From Streptococcus sanguinis (lineage in GTDB: Bacteria; Bacillota; Bacilli; Lactobacillales; Streptococcaceae): a stretch of DNA of 64,000 nt. The stretch lies in NCBI RefSeq assembly GCF_900635155.1, contig NZ_LR134002.1:620001-684000 (forward strand). Reading direction: 5' to 3'. Position 1 is the first letter of the stretch. Each line of letters starts with the position of its first letter. Under the pieces are notes generated by a model, which saw nothing but the letters and a program-made list of their open reading frames with translations, searched no databases and was not told where the DNA came from. Of this stretch, positions 34,942-45,369 are shown in pieces. Both the position numbers and the translations under genes were made by a program.

Positions 34942-35598
34942 ATGAAAATAGTTAAGGATTTCATAAAAAAAGTTTTGGGGGCTAAGATTTACGTTTGGAT
35001 TGTGGTAGCCGTTCTTGCTATCTTTTTTGTTGTTGCGAAAACTTATAATATCATTGGATTTTTCCAAGGTAAAAACGCTTCAGATGAACGAAGCCAAATC
35101 TATACGCAAATCACTCGCTTGGAGAAAGTCAACGAAAGTGTTTTTTTGGATGTTGGCATTCAAAAGGTTGAAGTGATTGAGAAAGATAAGAAATTACCTG
35201 GTACCAATTTCAGAATTCCATTGTCTGTTAAGAAAGCAATCATCATTCTTAACTATACAGCTAAATTTGGGATTAAAGAAGGAGTCAAGGTTAAGAAAAT
35301 TGCTGATCATGAATATGAGTTGACTATCCCTAAATATGAAGTTATAGGAGTTAAGGTTTCAGATGATCCCAAAGAGCGATACAAACTATATGACACGAGT
35401 GGTCAGCTGCTGAGTGGTGCAACAGAAAATATTGATACTGGAGAGCATGTTGCTAAATCTCTTAGCAATAAAGAACAGGAAGAATATCTTAAGCAATATA
35501 AAAATCTCATTACAGAATCCGCAGAACATTATTATAAAACTATTGTTACTAGTATTGACCCAGAAGCTAAAGTGACCTTTAAAAATGTAAATCAATAG
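34942..35598 (+). CDS. Membrane-anchored protein, DUF4230-like
   Basis: 218 residues: one N-terminal membrane segment (about 15-35), then a soluble domain probably outside the cell. The pattern (LEKVNESVFLDVGIQKVEVI, an acidic/basic central beta-rich part, then EEYLKQYKNLITESAEHYY) resembles DUF4230, but identification is tentative. Follows the 44-residue gene by four bases; a terminator follows. Function unknown. Confidence 0.55.
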   Translation: MKIVKDFIKKVLGAKIYVWIVVAVLAIFFVVAKTYNIIGFFQGKNASDERSQIYTQITRLEKVNESVFLDVGIQKVEVIEKDKKLPGTNFRIPLSVKKAIIILNYTAKFGIKEGVKVKKIADHEYELTIPKYEVIGVKVSDDPKERYKLYDTSGQLLSGATENIDTGEHVAKSLSNKEQEEYLKQYKNLITESAEHYYKTIVTSIDPEAKVTFKNVNQ

Positions 35599-35667
35599 GT
35601 ATTAAAATTTCTTTATAGTGATACAGTTTGGCATATTGTGAAATATATCGTTCTATCAACTGGAGAA

Positions 35668-35701
35668 AGCATCTTGCACATCATTGCGAGGTGCTTTTTT
35701 A
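35668..35701 (+). terminator. Terminator after the DUF4230-like gene
   Basis: AGCATCTTGC/GCGAGGTGCT hairpin, then TTTTT. Confidence 0.75.
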
Positions 35702-35728
35702 TGTCCTATACCATATCGCAAACCCTCA

Positions 35729-35783
35729 TTTTTGTTTAAAACAAACAAAAAATATGGAAAAAAACAGAAAAATGAGTTATAAT
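35729..35783 (+). promoter_or_regulatory. lacR promoter with LacR-type operator
   Basis: Inverted repeat TTTTTGTTT (35729-35737) / AAACAAAAA (35743-35751), then TATAAT at 35778-35783 running into AAACAAAAC. The TGTTT/AAACA words match the LacR sites around lacA, so lacR is probably autoregulated. Confidence 0.6.
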
Positions 35784-35814
35784 AAACAAAACTAGAGTGT
35801 AGAGAGGCTAAAGT

Positions 35815-36570
35815 ATGGGAAAAAATCAGAGACAAGATGAAATAATTAGGCTGGTTGATCGAGCTGGGACAGTGACGGTTGCTGAGATTGTAGAGAGTAT
35901 GAAGGTCTCCGACATGACGGTTCGGCGGGACTTGATTGAGTTGGAAAGTAAAGGACTGCTGACTCGTGTTCACGGTGGGGCTAAAAGTAATCAGCACCTC
36001 AAGTATAGAGAAATCCCTCATGAAGAGAAGCTTTATCAGAATATTGAGGCCAAGCGGACTGTGGCCAAAAAGGCTGTGGAGCTGATTGAAGATGGCGATA
36101 CTATTTTTCTTGGGCCGGGGACTTCAGTGGAAGTACTGGCTGAGGAAATCAGCAATCAGCATCTGCGCGTGATTACCAACTGTCTGCCGATTTTTCACGA
36201 TCTTCTGAAGAAGAAGTCGGATACCTTCAAAGTATTTCTCCTTGGTGGGGAGATGCGGGAAGCGACTCAAGCCTTTGTCGGCGAGATGACCAATGCCATC
36301 ATGGACAAGATGTATTTTACCAAGATGTTTTTCAGTGGCAATGGTATCAAAAACGGGCAGATTATGACCTCTTCTTTTGAAGAGGCCTATACTCAGAAGT
36401 TAGCTTTGGAGCGCTCGACAGAGACCTACCTATTGATTGATTCTTCTAAGATTGGCAAGGAAGATTTCACCTCTATCTGTCCTTTGGCTGATATTACAGC
36501 TGTTATCACAGACCAGATGTCTGAAAATGCTCAAGAAGAACTGGAGGTTTATACCAAGATTATTTCCTAG
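35815..36570 (+). CDS. lacR: Lactose operon repressor, DeoR family
   Basis: 251 residues. N-terminal DeoR helix-turn-helix (RQDEIIRLVDRAGTVTVAEI, SDMTVRRDLIELE) and a C-terminal sugar-phosphate-binding domain (AKRTVAKKAVELIEDGDTIF, SKIGKEDFTS). Known role: represses the tagatose-6-phosphate lac genes until tagatose-6-phosphate (or a relative) releases it. Directly upstream of lacA in the same orientation; LacR operators flank it on both sides. Confidence 0.9.
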   Translation: MGKNQRQDEIIRLVDRAGTVTVAEIVESMKVSDMTVRRDLIELESKGLLTRVHGGAKSNQHLKYREIPHEEKLYQNIEAKRTVAKKAVELIEDGDTIFLGPGTSVEVLAEEISNQHLRVITNCLPIFHDLLKKKSDTFKVFLLGGEMREATQAFVGEMTNAIMDKMYFTKMFFSGNGIKNGQIMTSSFEEAYTQKLALERSTETYLLIDSSKIGKEDFTSICPLADITAVITDQMSENAQEELEVYTKIIS

Positions 36571-36618
36571 TTTATTTTAAATGGATGAAAAAATTATCAA
36601 AAGGCTCTTTTTAGGGCT

Positions 36619-36707
36619 TTTTTTGTTTATTTTAATCATCTTTAAAAAATATTTTGATTAAAATAAACAAAAAATCTGTTGACAAATAACTTTTAAAGGA
36701 GTATAGT
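36619..36707 (+). promoter_or_regulatory. lacA promoter with a large LacR inverted repeat
   Basis: A perfect 20-base inverted repeat has arms at 36619-36638 (ending TTTTAATCA) and 36655-36674 (starting TGATTAAAA), with a 16-base spacer and TTTGTTTA/TAAACAAA words in both arms. Five bases later TTGACA (36679-36684), 17 bases, TATAGT (36702-36707). LacR could bind both arms and block the promoter or the hairpin could also end lacR transcription. Confidence 0.75.
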
Positions 36708-36780
36708 ATGATTATAGGAAACAGAAAATGTTTTTTATAAACAATATTCTGTGCAAAAAATCAAACAAAGGAGAATGCTC

Positions 36781-37206
36781 ATGGCAATTATTATTGGAGC
36801 AGATGCTGCTGGAAGCAAGCTGAAAGATGTGGTCAAGGATTTTCTCGTCGGAGAAAACTTTGAAGTAATGGATGTGACGAAAGAAGGTCAAGATTTTGTT
36901 GATGTGACCCTTGCAGTTGCGGCTGAGGTGAATAAACAAGAGGAAAATCTTGGTATTGTCATTGACGCTTATGGTGCTGGTCCATTTATGGTAGCGACCA
37001 AAATCAAAGGGATGGTAGCGGCGGAAGTCTCAGATGAACGCTCTGCCTACATGACTCGCGGCCATAACAACTCTCGCATGATTACGATGGGAGCTGAAAT
37101 CGTTGGTGAAGGGCTGGCTAAGAACATTGCCAAAGGCTTTGTCAATGGTAAATACGACGGCGGCCGCCACCAAATCCGGGTCGACATGCTCAACAAAATG
37201 TGCTAA
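36781..37206 (+). CDS. lacA: Galactose-6-phosphate isomerase subunit LacA
   Basis: 141 residues from this start, the usual length; the upstream in-frame start at 36751 lacks a ribosome binding site, while AAAGGAG precedes 36781. RpiB-fold sequence [41 protein letters not shown]. With LacB it converts galactose-6-phosphate to tagatose-6-phosphate. First gene of lacABCD. Confidence 0.95.
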   Translation: MAIIIGADAAGSKLKDVVKDFLVGENFEVMDVTKEGQDFVDVTLAVAAEVNKQEENLGIVIDAYGAGPFMVATKIKGMVAAEVSDERSAYMTRGHNNSRMITMGAEIVGEGLAKNIAKGFVNGKYDGGRHQIRVDMLNKMC

Positions 37207-37222
37207 GAAAAGGAGAAGTCAA

Positions 37223-37738
37223 ATGAAAATTGCAATTGGATGTGACCATATCGTTACCAATGAAAAAATGGCAGTCGTAGATTTCTTGAAATCAAAAGGC
37301 TACGAAGTACTGGACTACGGAACTTATGACCATGTGCGGACCCACTACCCTATCTACGGAAAAAAGGTAGGAGAAGCTGTGGCCAGTGGCAAGGCGGATC
37401 TGGGAATCTGTATTTGCGGTACTGGTGTCGGGATTAACAATGCGGTTAATAAGGTGCCGGGCATCCGCTCAGCTCTGGTGCGCGATATGACCTCGGCTCT
37501 CTATGCTAAGGAAGAACTCAACGCCAATGTTATCGGTTTTGGTGGAAAAATCACTGGTGAGCTCCTCATGTGCGACATCATCGAAGCTTTCATTCATGCG
37601 GAGTACAAGCCGACTGAAGAAAACAAGAAGTTGATTGCTAAGATTGAGCACGTTGAAAGTCATAATGCTCACCAAGCAGATGATAATTTCTTTACAGAAT
37701 TTCTTGAAAAATGGGATCGTGGAGAGTACCACGATTAG
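37223..37738 (+). CDS. lacB: Galactose-6-phosphate isomerase subunit LacB
   Basis: 171 residues. Starts at ATG 37223 after AAGGAGA; the frame stays open upstream, overlapping lacA, but [20 protein letters not shown] is the family N-terminus. RpiB-family motifs [19 protein letters not shown] carry the active-site Cys region. Forms the heteromer with LacA. Confidence 0.95.
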   Translation: MKIAIGCDHIVTNEKMAVVDFLKSKGYEVLDYGTYDHVRTHYPIYGKKVGEAVASGKADLGICICGTGVGINNAVNKVPGIRSALVRDMTSALYAKEELNANVIGFGGKITGELLMCDIIEAFIHAEYKPTEENKKLIAKIEHVESHNAHQADDNFFTEFLEKWDRGEYHD

Positions 37739-37750
37739 AGAGGTAGCTAG

Positions 37751-38680
37751 ATGATTCTTACAGTGACCATGAATCCTTCTATTGATATTTCCTATCCCTT
37801 AGAAGAATTGAAAATTGATACTGTTAATCGTGTTTCGGAAGTCAGTAAAACAGCAGGCGGCAAGGGTCTCAACGTAACTAGGGTCTTGGCGGAAATTGGA
37901 GACCATGTCGCTGCGACGGGACTGATTGGTGGGAATAATGGGGAATTTTTATTACAAAATCTCCACGCAAATGTTCAACCTTCCTTCTACAATATTTCTG
38001 GAGCGACGAGAAACTGCATTGCCATTCTGCACGAAGGCAAGCAAACAGAAATACTGGAAGCCGGTCCGACTATTACAGCGGATGAGGCAAATGGTTTTTT
38101 ACATCATTTTAAATCATTAATGGAATCAGCTGAGGTAGTTAGTATCTCGGGCAGTCTGCCAGCGGGCCTGCCGACAGAATACTATATCCAGCTGATTGAA
38201 ATGGCTAATCAAGCTGGCAATAAGGTGGTGCTGGATTGCTCCGGAGCAGCTCTGGAAGCTGTACTCAAATCAGATGTCAAACCAACTGCCATCAAACCAA
38301 ATAACGAGGAACTTTCTCAGTTATTGGGTCGCGAAGTTTCCAAAGATTTGGATGAGTTAAAAGCTGTCCTTTCAGAACCGCTCTTTGATGGAATCGAGTG
38401 GATCATCGTATCACTCGGTGAAGATGGAGCTTTTGCTAAGCACTGGGATACTTTCTATAAAGTAGATATTCCTAAAATCCAAGTGGTCAATCCAGTTGGC
38501 TCTGGAGACTCAACTGTTGCAGGGATCTCTTCAGCCTTGAGTCATCAAGAAGATGATGTCTCTCTGCTCAAAAAAGCAAATGTTCTGGGCATGCTCAATG
38601 CCCAAGAAAAAATGACTGGTCATGTCAACGTTGAAAACTACGATGGCCTATACAATCAAATCACAGTAAAAGAGGTATAA
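37751..38680 (+). CDS. lacC: Tagatose-6-phosphate kinase
   Basis: 309 residues, PfkB family. N-terminal [30 protein letters not shown] and C-terminal [14 protein letters not shown] with the catalytic Asp. Phosphorylates tagatose-6-phosphate to the 1,6-bisphosphate. Between lacB and lacD with short gaps. Confidence 0.95.
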   Translation: MILTVTMNPSIDISYPLEELKIDTVNRVSEVSKTAGGKGLNVTRVLAEIGDHVAATGLIGGNNGEFLLQNLHANVQPSFYNISGATRNCIAILHEGKQTEILEAGPTITADEANGFLHHFKSLMESAEVVSISGSLPAGLPTEYYIQLIEMANQAGNKVVLDCSGAALEAVLKSDVKPTAIKPNNEELSQLLGREVSKDLDELKAVLSEPLFDGIEWIIVSLGEDGAFAKHWDTFYKVDIPKIQVVNPVGSGDSTVAGISSALSHQEDDVSLLKKANVLGMLNAQEKMTGHVNVENYDGLYNQITVKEV

Positions 38681-38683
38681 AGA

Positions 38684-39664
38684 ATGGTATTAACAGAACA
38701 AAAACGCAAGTACATGGAAAAACTTTCTGACGAGAATGGCATCATTTCTGCCTTGGCATTTGACCAACGCGGTGCTTTGAAACGCCTTATGGCTCAACAC
38801 CAGGAAGCAGAACCAACAGTAGCTCAAATGGAAGAACTGAAGGTTTTGGTTGCAGAAGAGCTAACTCCTTATGCTTCATCTATGCTTCTGGATCCTGAGT
38901 ATGGACTGCCTGCTACTAAGGCTTTGGACAAGAATGCTGGCTTGCTATTGGCCTATGAAAAGACAGGTTATGATACTTCTAGTACCAAGCGCCTGCCAGA
39001 CTGTCTGGATGTTTGGTCAGCAAAACGCATCAAAGAACAAGGTGCGGATGCGGTGAAATTCCTCCTTTACTATGATGTAGATAGCTCTGACGAACTCAAC
39101 CAGCAAAAGCAGGCTTATATCGAGCGTGTGGGGTCAGAGTGTGTGGCAGAAGATATTCCTTTCTTCCTTGAAATCTTGGCTTACGATGAAAAGATTGCGG
39201 ATGCTTCCAGCGCTGAGTACGCTAAAGTAAAGCCACACAAGGTTATCGGTGCTATGAAGGTCTTCTCAGACCCACGTTTCAACATTGATGTCTTGAAAGT
39301 GGAAGTACCAGTCAATGTTAAATACGTTGAAGGCTTTGGCGATGGTGAAGTAGTGCATACTAAAGAACAAGCTGCTGCCTTCTTCAAGGAACAAGATGAG
39401 GCGACTAACCTGCCATACATCTACTTGAGTGCTGGTGTATCAGCGAAACTCTTCCAAGAAACACTTGTTTTCGCTCATGAGTCAGGTGCTAACTTCAACG
39501 GCGTTCTCTGCGGACGTGCGACTTGGGCTGGCAGTGTCAAAGACTACATTGAGCAAGGTGAAGAAGCAGCTCGCAAGTGGCTTCGTACAACAGGATTTGA
39601 AAATATTGATGAGCTCAACAAGGTTCTTCAAAAAACAGCTACCTCTTGGAAAGAAAGAGCCTAA
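38684..39664 (+). CDS. lacD: Tagatose 1,6-diphosphate aldolase
   Basis: 326 residues, class I aldolase. [27 protein letters not shown] (Schiff-base type lysine region), [15 protein letters not shown] and [12 protein letters not shown] are conserved. Splits tagatose bisphosphate into DHAP and glyceraldehyde-3-phosphate, feeding glycolysis. In some streptococci a LacD paralogue also regulates virulence genes. End of lacABCD; a new promoter follows. Confidence 0.95.
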   Translation: MVLTEQKRKYMEKLSDENGIISALAFDQRGALKRLMAQHQEAEPTVAQMEELKVLVAEELTPYASSMLLDPEYGLPATKALDKNAGLLLAYEKTGYDTSSTKRLPDCLDVWSAKRIKEQGADAVKFLLYYDVDSSDELNQQKQAYIERVGSECVAEDIPFFLEILAYDEKIADASSAEYAKVKPHKVIGAMKVFSDPRFNIDVLKVEVPVNVKYVEGFGDGEVVHTKEQAAAFFKEQDEATNLPYIYLSAGVSAKLFQETLVFAHESGANFNGVLCGRATWAGSVKDYIEQGEEAARKWLRTTGFENIDELNKVLQKTATSWKERA

Positions 39665-39693
39665 AATTTGTTAAAAAATAAATAAAGTAAGGG

Positions 39694-39722
39694 TTTACAT
39701 TCTGAGACTGGTATGCTATAAT
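39694..39722 (+). promoter_or_regulatory. Promoter of the lacTFEG operon
   Basis: TTTACA (39694-39699), 17 bases, TATAAT (39717-39722) with TG two bases upstream (extended -10). Confidence 0.8.
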
Positions 39723-39740
39723 GAAATCAGAAATTGAATA

Positions 39741-39774
39741 GGGTGAGCGTTACTAAGTTGGATTAGGCGTGACC
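39741..39774 (+). promoter_or_regulatory. Ribonucleic antiterminator (RAT) for LacT
   Basis: The sequence runs from GGGTGAGCGTTACTAAG to GGCGTGACC with the GTTACT...GGCGTGACC shape typical of BglG/LacT RNA targets. Its last four bases (GACC) are the first bases of the terminator stem, so the two structures exclude each other. Confidence 0.8.
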
Positions 39775-39825
39775 GCAAATAAATTGAGGGAAGATATAGC
39801 CTCGGTTTGTTTGTGGTCTTTTTCT
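39771..39825 (+). terminator. LacT-controlled leader terminator
   Basis: Left arm 39771-39789 pairs with right arm 39800-39818 (19 pairs with a few G-U), loop of ten, then TTTTTCTTTT. It overlaps the RAT, giving classic antitermination control. Confidence 0.85.
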
Positions 39826-39860
39826 TTTGCCAGAACCCTAGAAAATGAAGAGGAGGAGAT

Positions 39861-40694
39861 ATGTATCGAATCATACATCCTATGAACAACAATGTTGCTC
39901 TAGCCAAACATGAAAATGGTGAAGAGGTTGTTCTGATTGGCAGTGGCATAGCTTTTAATAAAAAGAAGGGTGACATCGTTCTGGAAAGTAAGATTGAGAA
40001 AATCTTTCGCCTAAGAACGGAAGAGTCTAAAGAAAACTTTGTGGCCTTGCTCAAAGATGTTCCACTGGACTTTATCACAGTGACCTATGATGTGATTGAC
40101 ACCCTTTCTAAGAAGTATGATTACCCAGTCCAGGAGTATATCTATGTCACGCTGACGGATCACACCTACTGTTCATATCAGGCTGTGCAGCAGGGGCGGT
40201 ACAAGGAGAGTGATCTGCCGGATGCTTCGGACAAATACCCTGTCCCTTATCAGATTGCTCAGGAAGCAGTAGCGATATACCGCGAGCGGTTGTTGGATCA
40301 TTTCCCTAGCGACGAGGTCAATCGCATTGCATATCACTTTATCAATGCTGAAGGGGAGACCAATCCTGAGGGGCAAAGTCACTTGGGCAGGCGAAAAGAT
40401 ATTCTGGCTGCTGTTGAAGCAGAGCTGAAGAAAAATGGTATTAAAAGAAGTGCAGAAAACAGCAACTTTTATGACCGTTTTATGATTCACTTGAACTACT
40501 TTTTGGACTATCTGGACAGAAGCCGTGATGACAATGTTTCCCTGCTGGAAATGGAAAGTCAGATCCAGATGACCTATCCTCAAGCCTATCAGGTCGGAAG
40601 TGATATTTACCACATCATTGCCCAGAAGACGGGAATTGATATCTACCGCAGCGAACGGGTCTACCTGGTGTTGCATATTCAACGTCTTTTATAA
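39861..40694 (+). CDS. lacT: Transcription antiterminator LacT, BglG family
   Basis: 277 residues. N-terminal RNA-binding CAT domain (MYRIIHPMNNNVALAKH, VLIGSGIAFNKKKGD) and two PRD domains with phosphorylatable histidines (NRIAYHFINAEGE, VYLVLHIQRLL). Known role: dephosphorylated PRD1 when lactose enters lets LacT bind the RAT and prevent termination, while HPr phosphorylation tunes it by carbon source. Its own leader carries the RAT-terminator. Confidence 0.93.
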   Translation: MYRIIHPMNNNVALAKHENGEEVVLIGSGIAFNKKKGDIVLESKIEKIFRLRTEESKENFVALLKDVPLDFITVTYDVIDTLSKKYDYPVQEYIYVTLTDHTYCSYQAVQQGRYKESDLPDASDKYPVPYQIAQEAVAIYRERLLDHFPSDEVNRIAYHFINAEGETNPEGQSHLGRRKDILAAVEAELKKNGIKRSAENSNFYDRFMIHLNYFLDYLDRSRDDNVSLLEMESQIQMTYPQAYQVGSDIYHIIAQKTGIDIYRSERVYLVLHIQRLL

Positions 40695-40743
40695 ATAGAA
40701 AACAATAATAACATTTTACATAAGAATACAAGGAGGAACTCTC

Positions 40744-41061
40744 ATGAATAGAGAAGAAGTAACATTGCTCGGTTTTGAAATTGTGGCCTACGCTGGTGAC
40801 GCTCGCTCCAAGCTCCTGGAAGCTTTGAAAGCCGCAGAAGCTGGGGATTTTGCTAAGGCAGACGCCTTGGTAGAAGAAGCCAATGGTTGCATCGCTGAAG
40901 CTCACCATGCTCAGACCAGTCTCTTGACAAAAGAAGCGGCTGGTGAGGACTTGGCTTACAGTGTGACCATGATGCACGGCCAAGACCACCTAATGACTAC
41001 CATCTTGCTAAAAGACATGATGCACCATTTGATTGAACTATACAAAAGAGGAGTAAAATAA
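40744..41061 (+). CDS. lacF: Lactose PTS EIIA component
   Basis: 105 residues, trimeric helical IIA-Lac. The phosphorylated histidine is His78 in [11 protein letters not shown], the position known from other IIA-Lac proteins. AGGAGG ribosome binding site. The stop overlaps the lacE start by one base. Confidence 0.95.
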   Translation: MNREEVTLLGFEIVAYAGDARSKLLEALKAAEAGDFAKADALVEEANGCIAEAHHAQTSLLTKEAAGEDLAYSVTMMHGQDHLMTTILLKDMMHHLIELYKRGVK

Positions 41062-42767
41062 TGAACAAACTCATCGGACTTATTGAGAAAGGGAAGCCTT
41101 TCTTTGAGAAGATTTCTCGGAATATTTATCTTCGTGCTATTCGGGATGGCTTTATCGCTGGTATGCCAGTTATCCTCTTCTCATCTATCTTTATCTTGAT
41201 TGCCTATGTGCCAAATGCTTGGGGCTTCCACTGGTCTAAGGACATTGAAACTTTCCTAATGACCCCCTATAGCTATTCGATGGGGATTCTGGCTTTCTTT
41301 GTGGGTGGGACTACTGCCAAGGCTCTGACTGACTCTGTCAACCGCGACCTGCCTGCGACAAACCAGATTAACTTCTTGTCTACTATGCTGGCTTCTATGG
41401 TCGGCTTCCTCCTCATGGCAGCTGAGCCTGCCAAGGAAGGTGGCTTCCTGACTGCCTTCATGGGAACCAAAGGTCTTTTGACAGCTTTCATCGCAGCTTT
41501 TGTTACGGTTAATGTCTACAAGGTTTGTGTAAAAAATAATGTCACCATTCGCATGCCAGAAGAAGTTCCACCAAATATCTCGCAAGTATTTAAAGACTTG
41601 ATTCCATTTACTGTATCAGTTGTTCTGCTCTACGGTTTGGAACTGCTTGTTAAAGCAAGTCTAGGAGTAACCGTTGCTGAATCCATCGGAACACTTCTCG
41701 CTCCGCTCTTCTCAGCGGCAGATGGCTATCTGGGAATCACTCTTATCTTTGGTGCTTACGCTTTCTTCTGGTTCGTGGGAATTCACGGTCCGTCTATCGT
41801 TGAGCCTGCCATTGCTGCCATTACTTATGCCAATATCGATGCTAACTTGGCTCTGGTTCAAGCTGGTCAGCATGCGGATAAGGTCATCACTTCTGGTACG
41901 CAAATGTTTATCGTTACTATGGGTGGTACTGGTGCGACCTTGATTGTTCCATTCCTCTTCATGTGGATCTGTAAGTCCGAGCGTAACCGTGCAATTGGAC
42001 GGGCATCTGTTGTCCCAACTTTCTTTGGTGTCAATGAGCCCATTCTCTTTGGTGCTCCAATCGTACTGAATCCGATTTTCTTTATTCCATTTATCTTTGC
42101 TCCTATCGCAAACGTATGGATTTTTAAATTCTTTGTTGATACCTTAAACATGAACTCCTTCTCAGCCAACCTTCCTTGGGTGACACCTGGACCTCTGGGA
42201 ATTGTGCTGGGTACGAACTTCCAGCTTCTGTCCTTTGTTCTTGCAGCCCTTCTTGTCGTAGTGGATGTGATTATTTATTATCCATTTGTCAAGGTTTATG
42301 ACGAACAAATCCTAGAAGAAGAACGTTCTGGCAAAGCTAATGATGCTCTTAAAGAAAAAGTAGCAGCTAACTTTAACACTGCTAAAGCAGACGCTATCCT
42401 TGAAAAAGCAGGAGTGGATGAAGAAGCTCCAGCGCAAAACAATATTAGCGAAGAAACCAATGTTCTGGTGCTCTGTGCAGGAGGTGGTACTAGCGGATTG
42501 CTGGCCAACTCTTTGAATAAAGCAGCAGCTGAATACAATGTTCCTGTCAAAGCAGCAGCGGGCGGCTACGGTGCTCACCGTGAAATGCTGCCTGAGTTTG
42601 ACCTGGTTATCCTGGCTCCTCAAGTTGCCTCCAACTTTGAAGACATGAAGGCGGAAACTGATAAGTTGGGTATCAAGCTAGCTAAGACTGAAGGCGGCCA
42701 ATACATCAAATTAACCCGTGATGGTAAAGGAGCACTGGCCTTCGTGCAGGAACAATTTAACAACTAA
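41061..42767 (+). CDS. lacE: Lactose PTS EIICB component
   Basis: 568 residues: N-terminal EIIC with about ten membrane segments ([50 protein letters not shown]) and a C-terminal EIIB with the phosphocysteine in [15 protein letters not shown]. Imports lactose as lactose-6-phosphate. Operon with lacF and lacG; a long hairpin separates it from lacG. Confidence 0.95.
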   Translation: MNKLIGLIEKGKPFFEKISRNIYLRAIRDGFIAGMPVILFSSIFILIAYVPNAWGFHWSKDIETFLMTPYSYSMGILAFFVGGTTAKALTDSVNRDLPATNQINFLSTMLASMVGFLLMAAEPAKEGGFLTAFMGTKGLLTAFIAAFVTVNVYKVCVKNNVTIRMPEEVPPNISQVFKDLIPFTVSVVLLYGLELLVKASLGVTVAESIGTLLAPLFSAADGYLGITLIFGAYAFFWFVGIHGPSIVEPAIAAITYANIDANLALVQAGQHADKVITSGTQMFIVTMGGTGATLIVPFLFMWICKSERNRAIGRASVVPTFFGVNEPILFGAPIVLNPIFFIPFIFAPIANVWIFKFFVDTLNMNSFSANLPWVTPGPLGIVLGTNFQLLSFVLAALLVVVDVIIYYPFVKVYDEQILEEERSGKANDALKEKVAANFNTAKADAILEKAGVDEEAPAQNNISEETNVLVLCAGGGTSGLLANSLNKAAAEYNVPVKAAAGGYGAHREMLPEFDLVILAPQVASNFEDMKAETDKLGIKLAKTEGGQYIKLTRDGKGALAFVQEQFNN

Positions 42768-42777
42768 TTTGTTAGTT

Positions 42778-42846
42778 CATTTGAGGTGAAGCAAAGTTCA
42801 ATTCCTCTGTTACTTACCTATTTACTTATTTGTTTCACCTCAAATG
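42778..42846 (+). other. Intercistronic inverted repeat between lacE and lacG
   Basis: Arms 42778-42795 (starting CATTTGAGGTGAAG) and 42829-42846 (TTTGTTTCACCTCAAATG) are complementary over 18 positions with one G-U, loop of 33. No T tract follows and the lacG ribosome binding site (GAAAGGA) stays outside. Likely an mRNA-stability or processing element. Confidence 0.75.
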
Positions 42847-42853
42847 CTATTGA

Positions 42854-44272
<1,419 letters not shown>

Positions 44273-44282
44273 AAAAGCAAAA

Positions 44283-44330
44283 CTCCCATCCTTAGCTAAA
44301 TGAAATTGGCTAGGACGGGAGTTTTTTTAT
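44283..44330. terminator. Terminator between lacG and the XRE gene
   Basis: AACTCCCATCCTTAGC pairs with GCTAGGACGGGAGTT, then T7; the other side is A-rich, so it may serve both directions. Confidence 0.85.
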
Positions 44331-44536
44331 TCTTCATCATCTGTAAATTCTAGAATGTCTCCGGGCTGGCAATCAAGGGCCTGACAGATAGCATTGAGGG
44401 TGCTAAAACGGATAGCCTTAGCCTTGCCCGTTTTGAGAATGGAAAGGTTGGCGTTGGTGATACCGATGATATCGGCCAGTTCTCCCAGTTTCATCTTTTT
44501 CTTGGCCAGCTGGACATCAAGATTAACGATAATCAT
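44327..44536 (-). CDS. Small XRE/Cro-type DNA-binding protein
   Basis: 69 residues, essentially a single helix-turn-helix: MKLGELADIIGITNANLSIL then FSTLNAICQALDCQPGDIL, an acidic DDEE tail. Such YozG-type regulators are usually next to DUF2975 membrane proteins, as here. Target unknown. Ribosome binding site GGAGG; 12 bases after the DUF2975 gene. Confidence 0.85.
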   Translation of the reverse strand: MIIVNLDVQLAKKKMKLGELADIIGITNANLSILKTGKAKAIRFSTLNAICQALDCQPGDILEFTDDEE

Positions 44537-44548
44537 GATAGCAGCCTC

Positions 44549-45076
44549 CTAGATGGTAAATTCATTTTCTTCAGCTATATCAATCCCCTTTTCTAGAATT
44601 TTCATCATCAGCCAAATAATCAGAGCGCCCAAGAGAGGTGTAAAGCTCACACTGGCGTTAAAAGAGAAGGGGAGGGTGATGGGATTGCCTGATGCAGCAA
44701 CTTTAACGGAAAGAAAGGTCAGAGCCAGAAAGACTTTCCATGCCCGATTGGCTAGTTGGGTATTCGATGAATCAAAAATCTTTCCACCAATCAAATTTTT
44801 GATGAAATTACGAGCAAGATAGATGAGATAAATAGTCAAAGAAGCTGTGAGAAGATTTATAACAAAGGCTAGAATACTCCACCAATTTGAAAAATCAACT
44901 GAGGGCAGAAATTGAACATTGAGCTTTATTCCCAACCTGTCGGAAAGACCGGTGTAAGAAATCACACTTAGGATAGTAAGAAACACCAGAATAGCAGCAT
45001 AACCCACTATGATAAGGTTTAATAGAGTAACAATATCTTTGAGTAAAGAGTTATTTTTTAATTCAATCTTTTTCAT
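44549..45076 (-). CDS. DUF2975 membrane protein
   Basis: 175 residues, four membrane segments. The block ARNFIKNLIGGKIFDSSNTQ and a C-terminal LMMKILEKGIDIAEENEFTI match DUF2975. It forms a two-gene minus-strand operon with the XRE regulator, an arrangement common in Firmicutes and thought to be a membrane-sensing regulatory pair; function unproven. Confidence 0.8.
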   Translation of the reverse strand: MKKIELKNNSLLKDIVTLLNLIIVGYAAILVFLTILSVISYTGLSDRLGIKLNVQFLPSVDFSNWWSILAFVINLLTASLTIYLIYLARNFIKNLIGGKIFDSSNTQLANRAWKVFLALTFLSVKVAASGNPITLPFSFNASVSFTPLLGALIIWLMMKILEKGIDIAEENEFTI

Positions 45077-45236
45077 GATGCTTACCTCTATCGAAAATCA
45101 GCCGGCAGTAGATTTTCTTTTCCTTTTATTCTTATTATAATCTATTTTTTATTGTATTTCAAGAAAAATATATCGAAAAACGATAAAAAGCAAAAACAAA
45201 TTTCCTTCTATCATAAAAGTAATTCCTTATTTTTTA

Positions 45237-45245
45237 TGCTATACT
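45237..45245 (+). promoter_or_regulatory. Extended -10 before a 9-codon ORF
   Basis: TGCTATACT forms an extended -10; no clear -35. Predicted start about 22 bases before the mini-ORF. Confidence 0.5.
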
Positions 45246-45273
45246 GTTTTCAAATTAATTCAAGGAGGAAAAA

Positions 45274-45303
45274 ATGGGAATTTTTGATTTCTTTAAAAAA
45301 TAG
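45274..45303 (+). CDS. Candidate 9-residue peptide gene
   Basis: ATG at 45274 encodes MGIFDFFKK, five bases after a perfect AAGGAGG and behind an extended -10 promoter. It ends nine bases before the -35 of the lipoprotein promoter. The sequence is amphipathic (FDFF with two Lys). No similar peptide recognised; could be a signal peptide, leader or remnant of a longer gene. Function unknown. Confidence 0.4.
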   Translation: MGIFDFFKK

Positions 45304-45311
45304 TCGGATTT

Positions 45312-45340
45312 TTGACAGCTCATTAGTTTTATTCTATAAT
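45312..45340 (+). promoter_or_regulatory. Consensus promoter of the lipoprotein gene
   Basis: TTGACA (45312-45317), 17 bases, TATAAT (45335-45340): a perfect sigma-A promoter. Confidence 0.85.
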
Positions 45341-45369
45341 GAAATTACTTATTATTTAAGGAGATAAAA

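Noticed and set aside
36751..36780. Upstream start of lacA
   Set aside because: No ribosome binding site; the normal LacA N-terminus begins at 36781 after AAAGGAG.
45152..45367. 71-residue plus-strand ORF before the lipoprotein
   Set aside because: Runs across two promoters and the 9-codon ORF in another frame, no ribosome binding site, Lys/Asn/Phe/Tyr composition of A+T-rich non-coding DNA.
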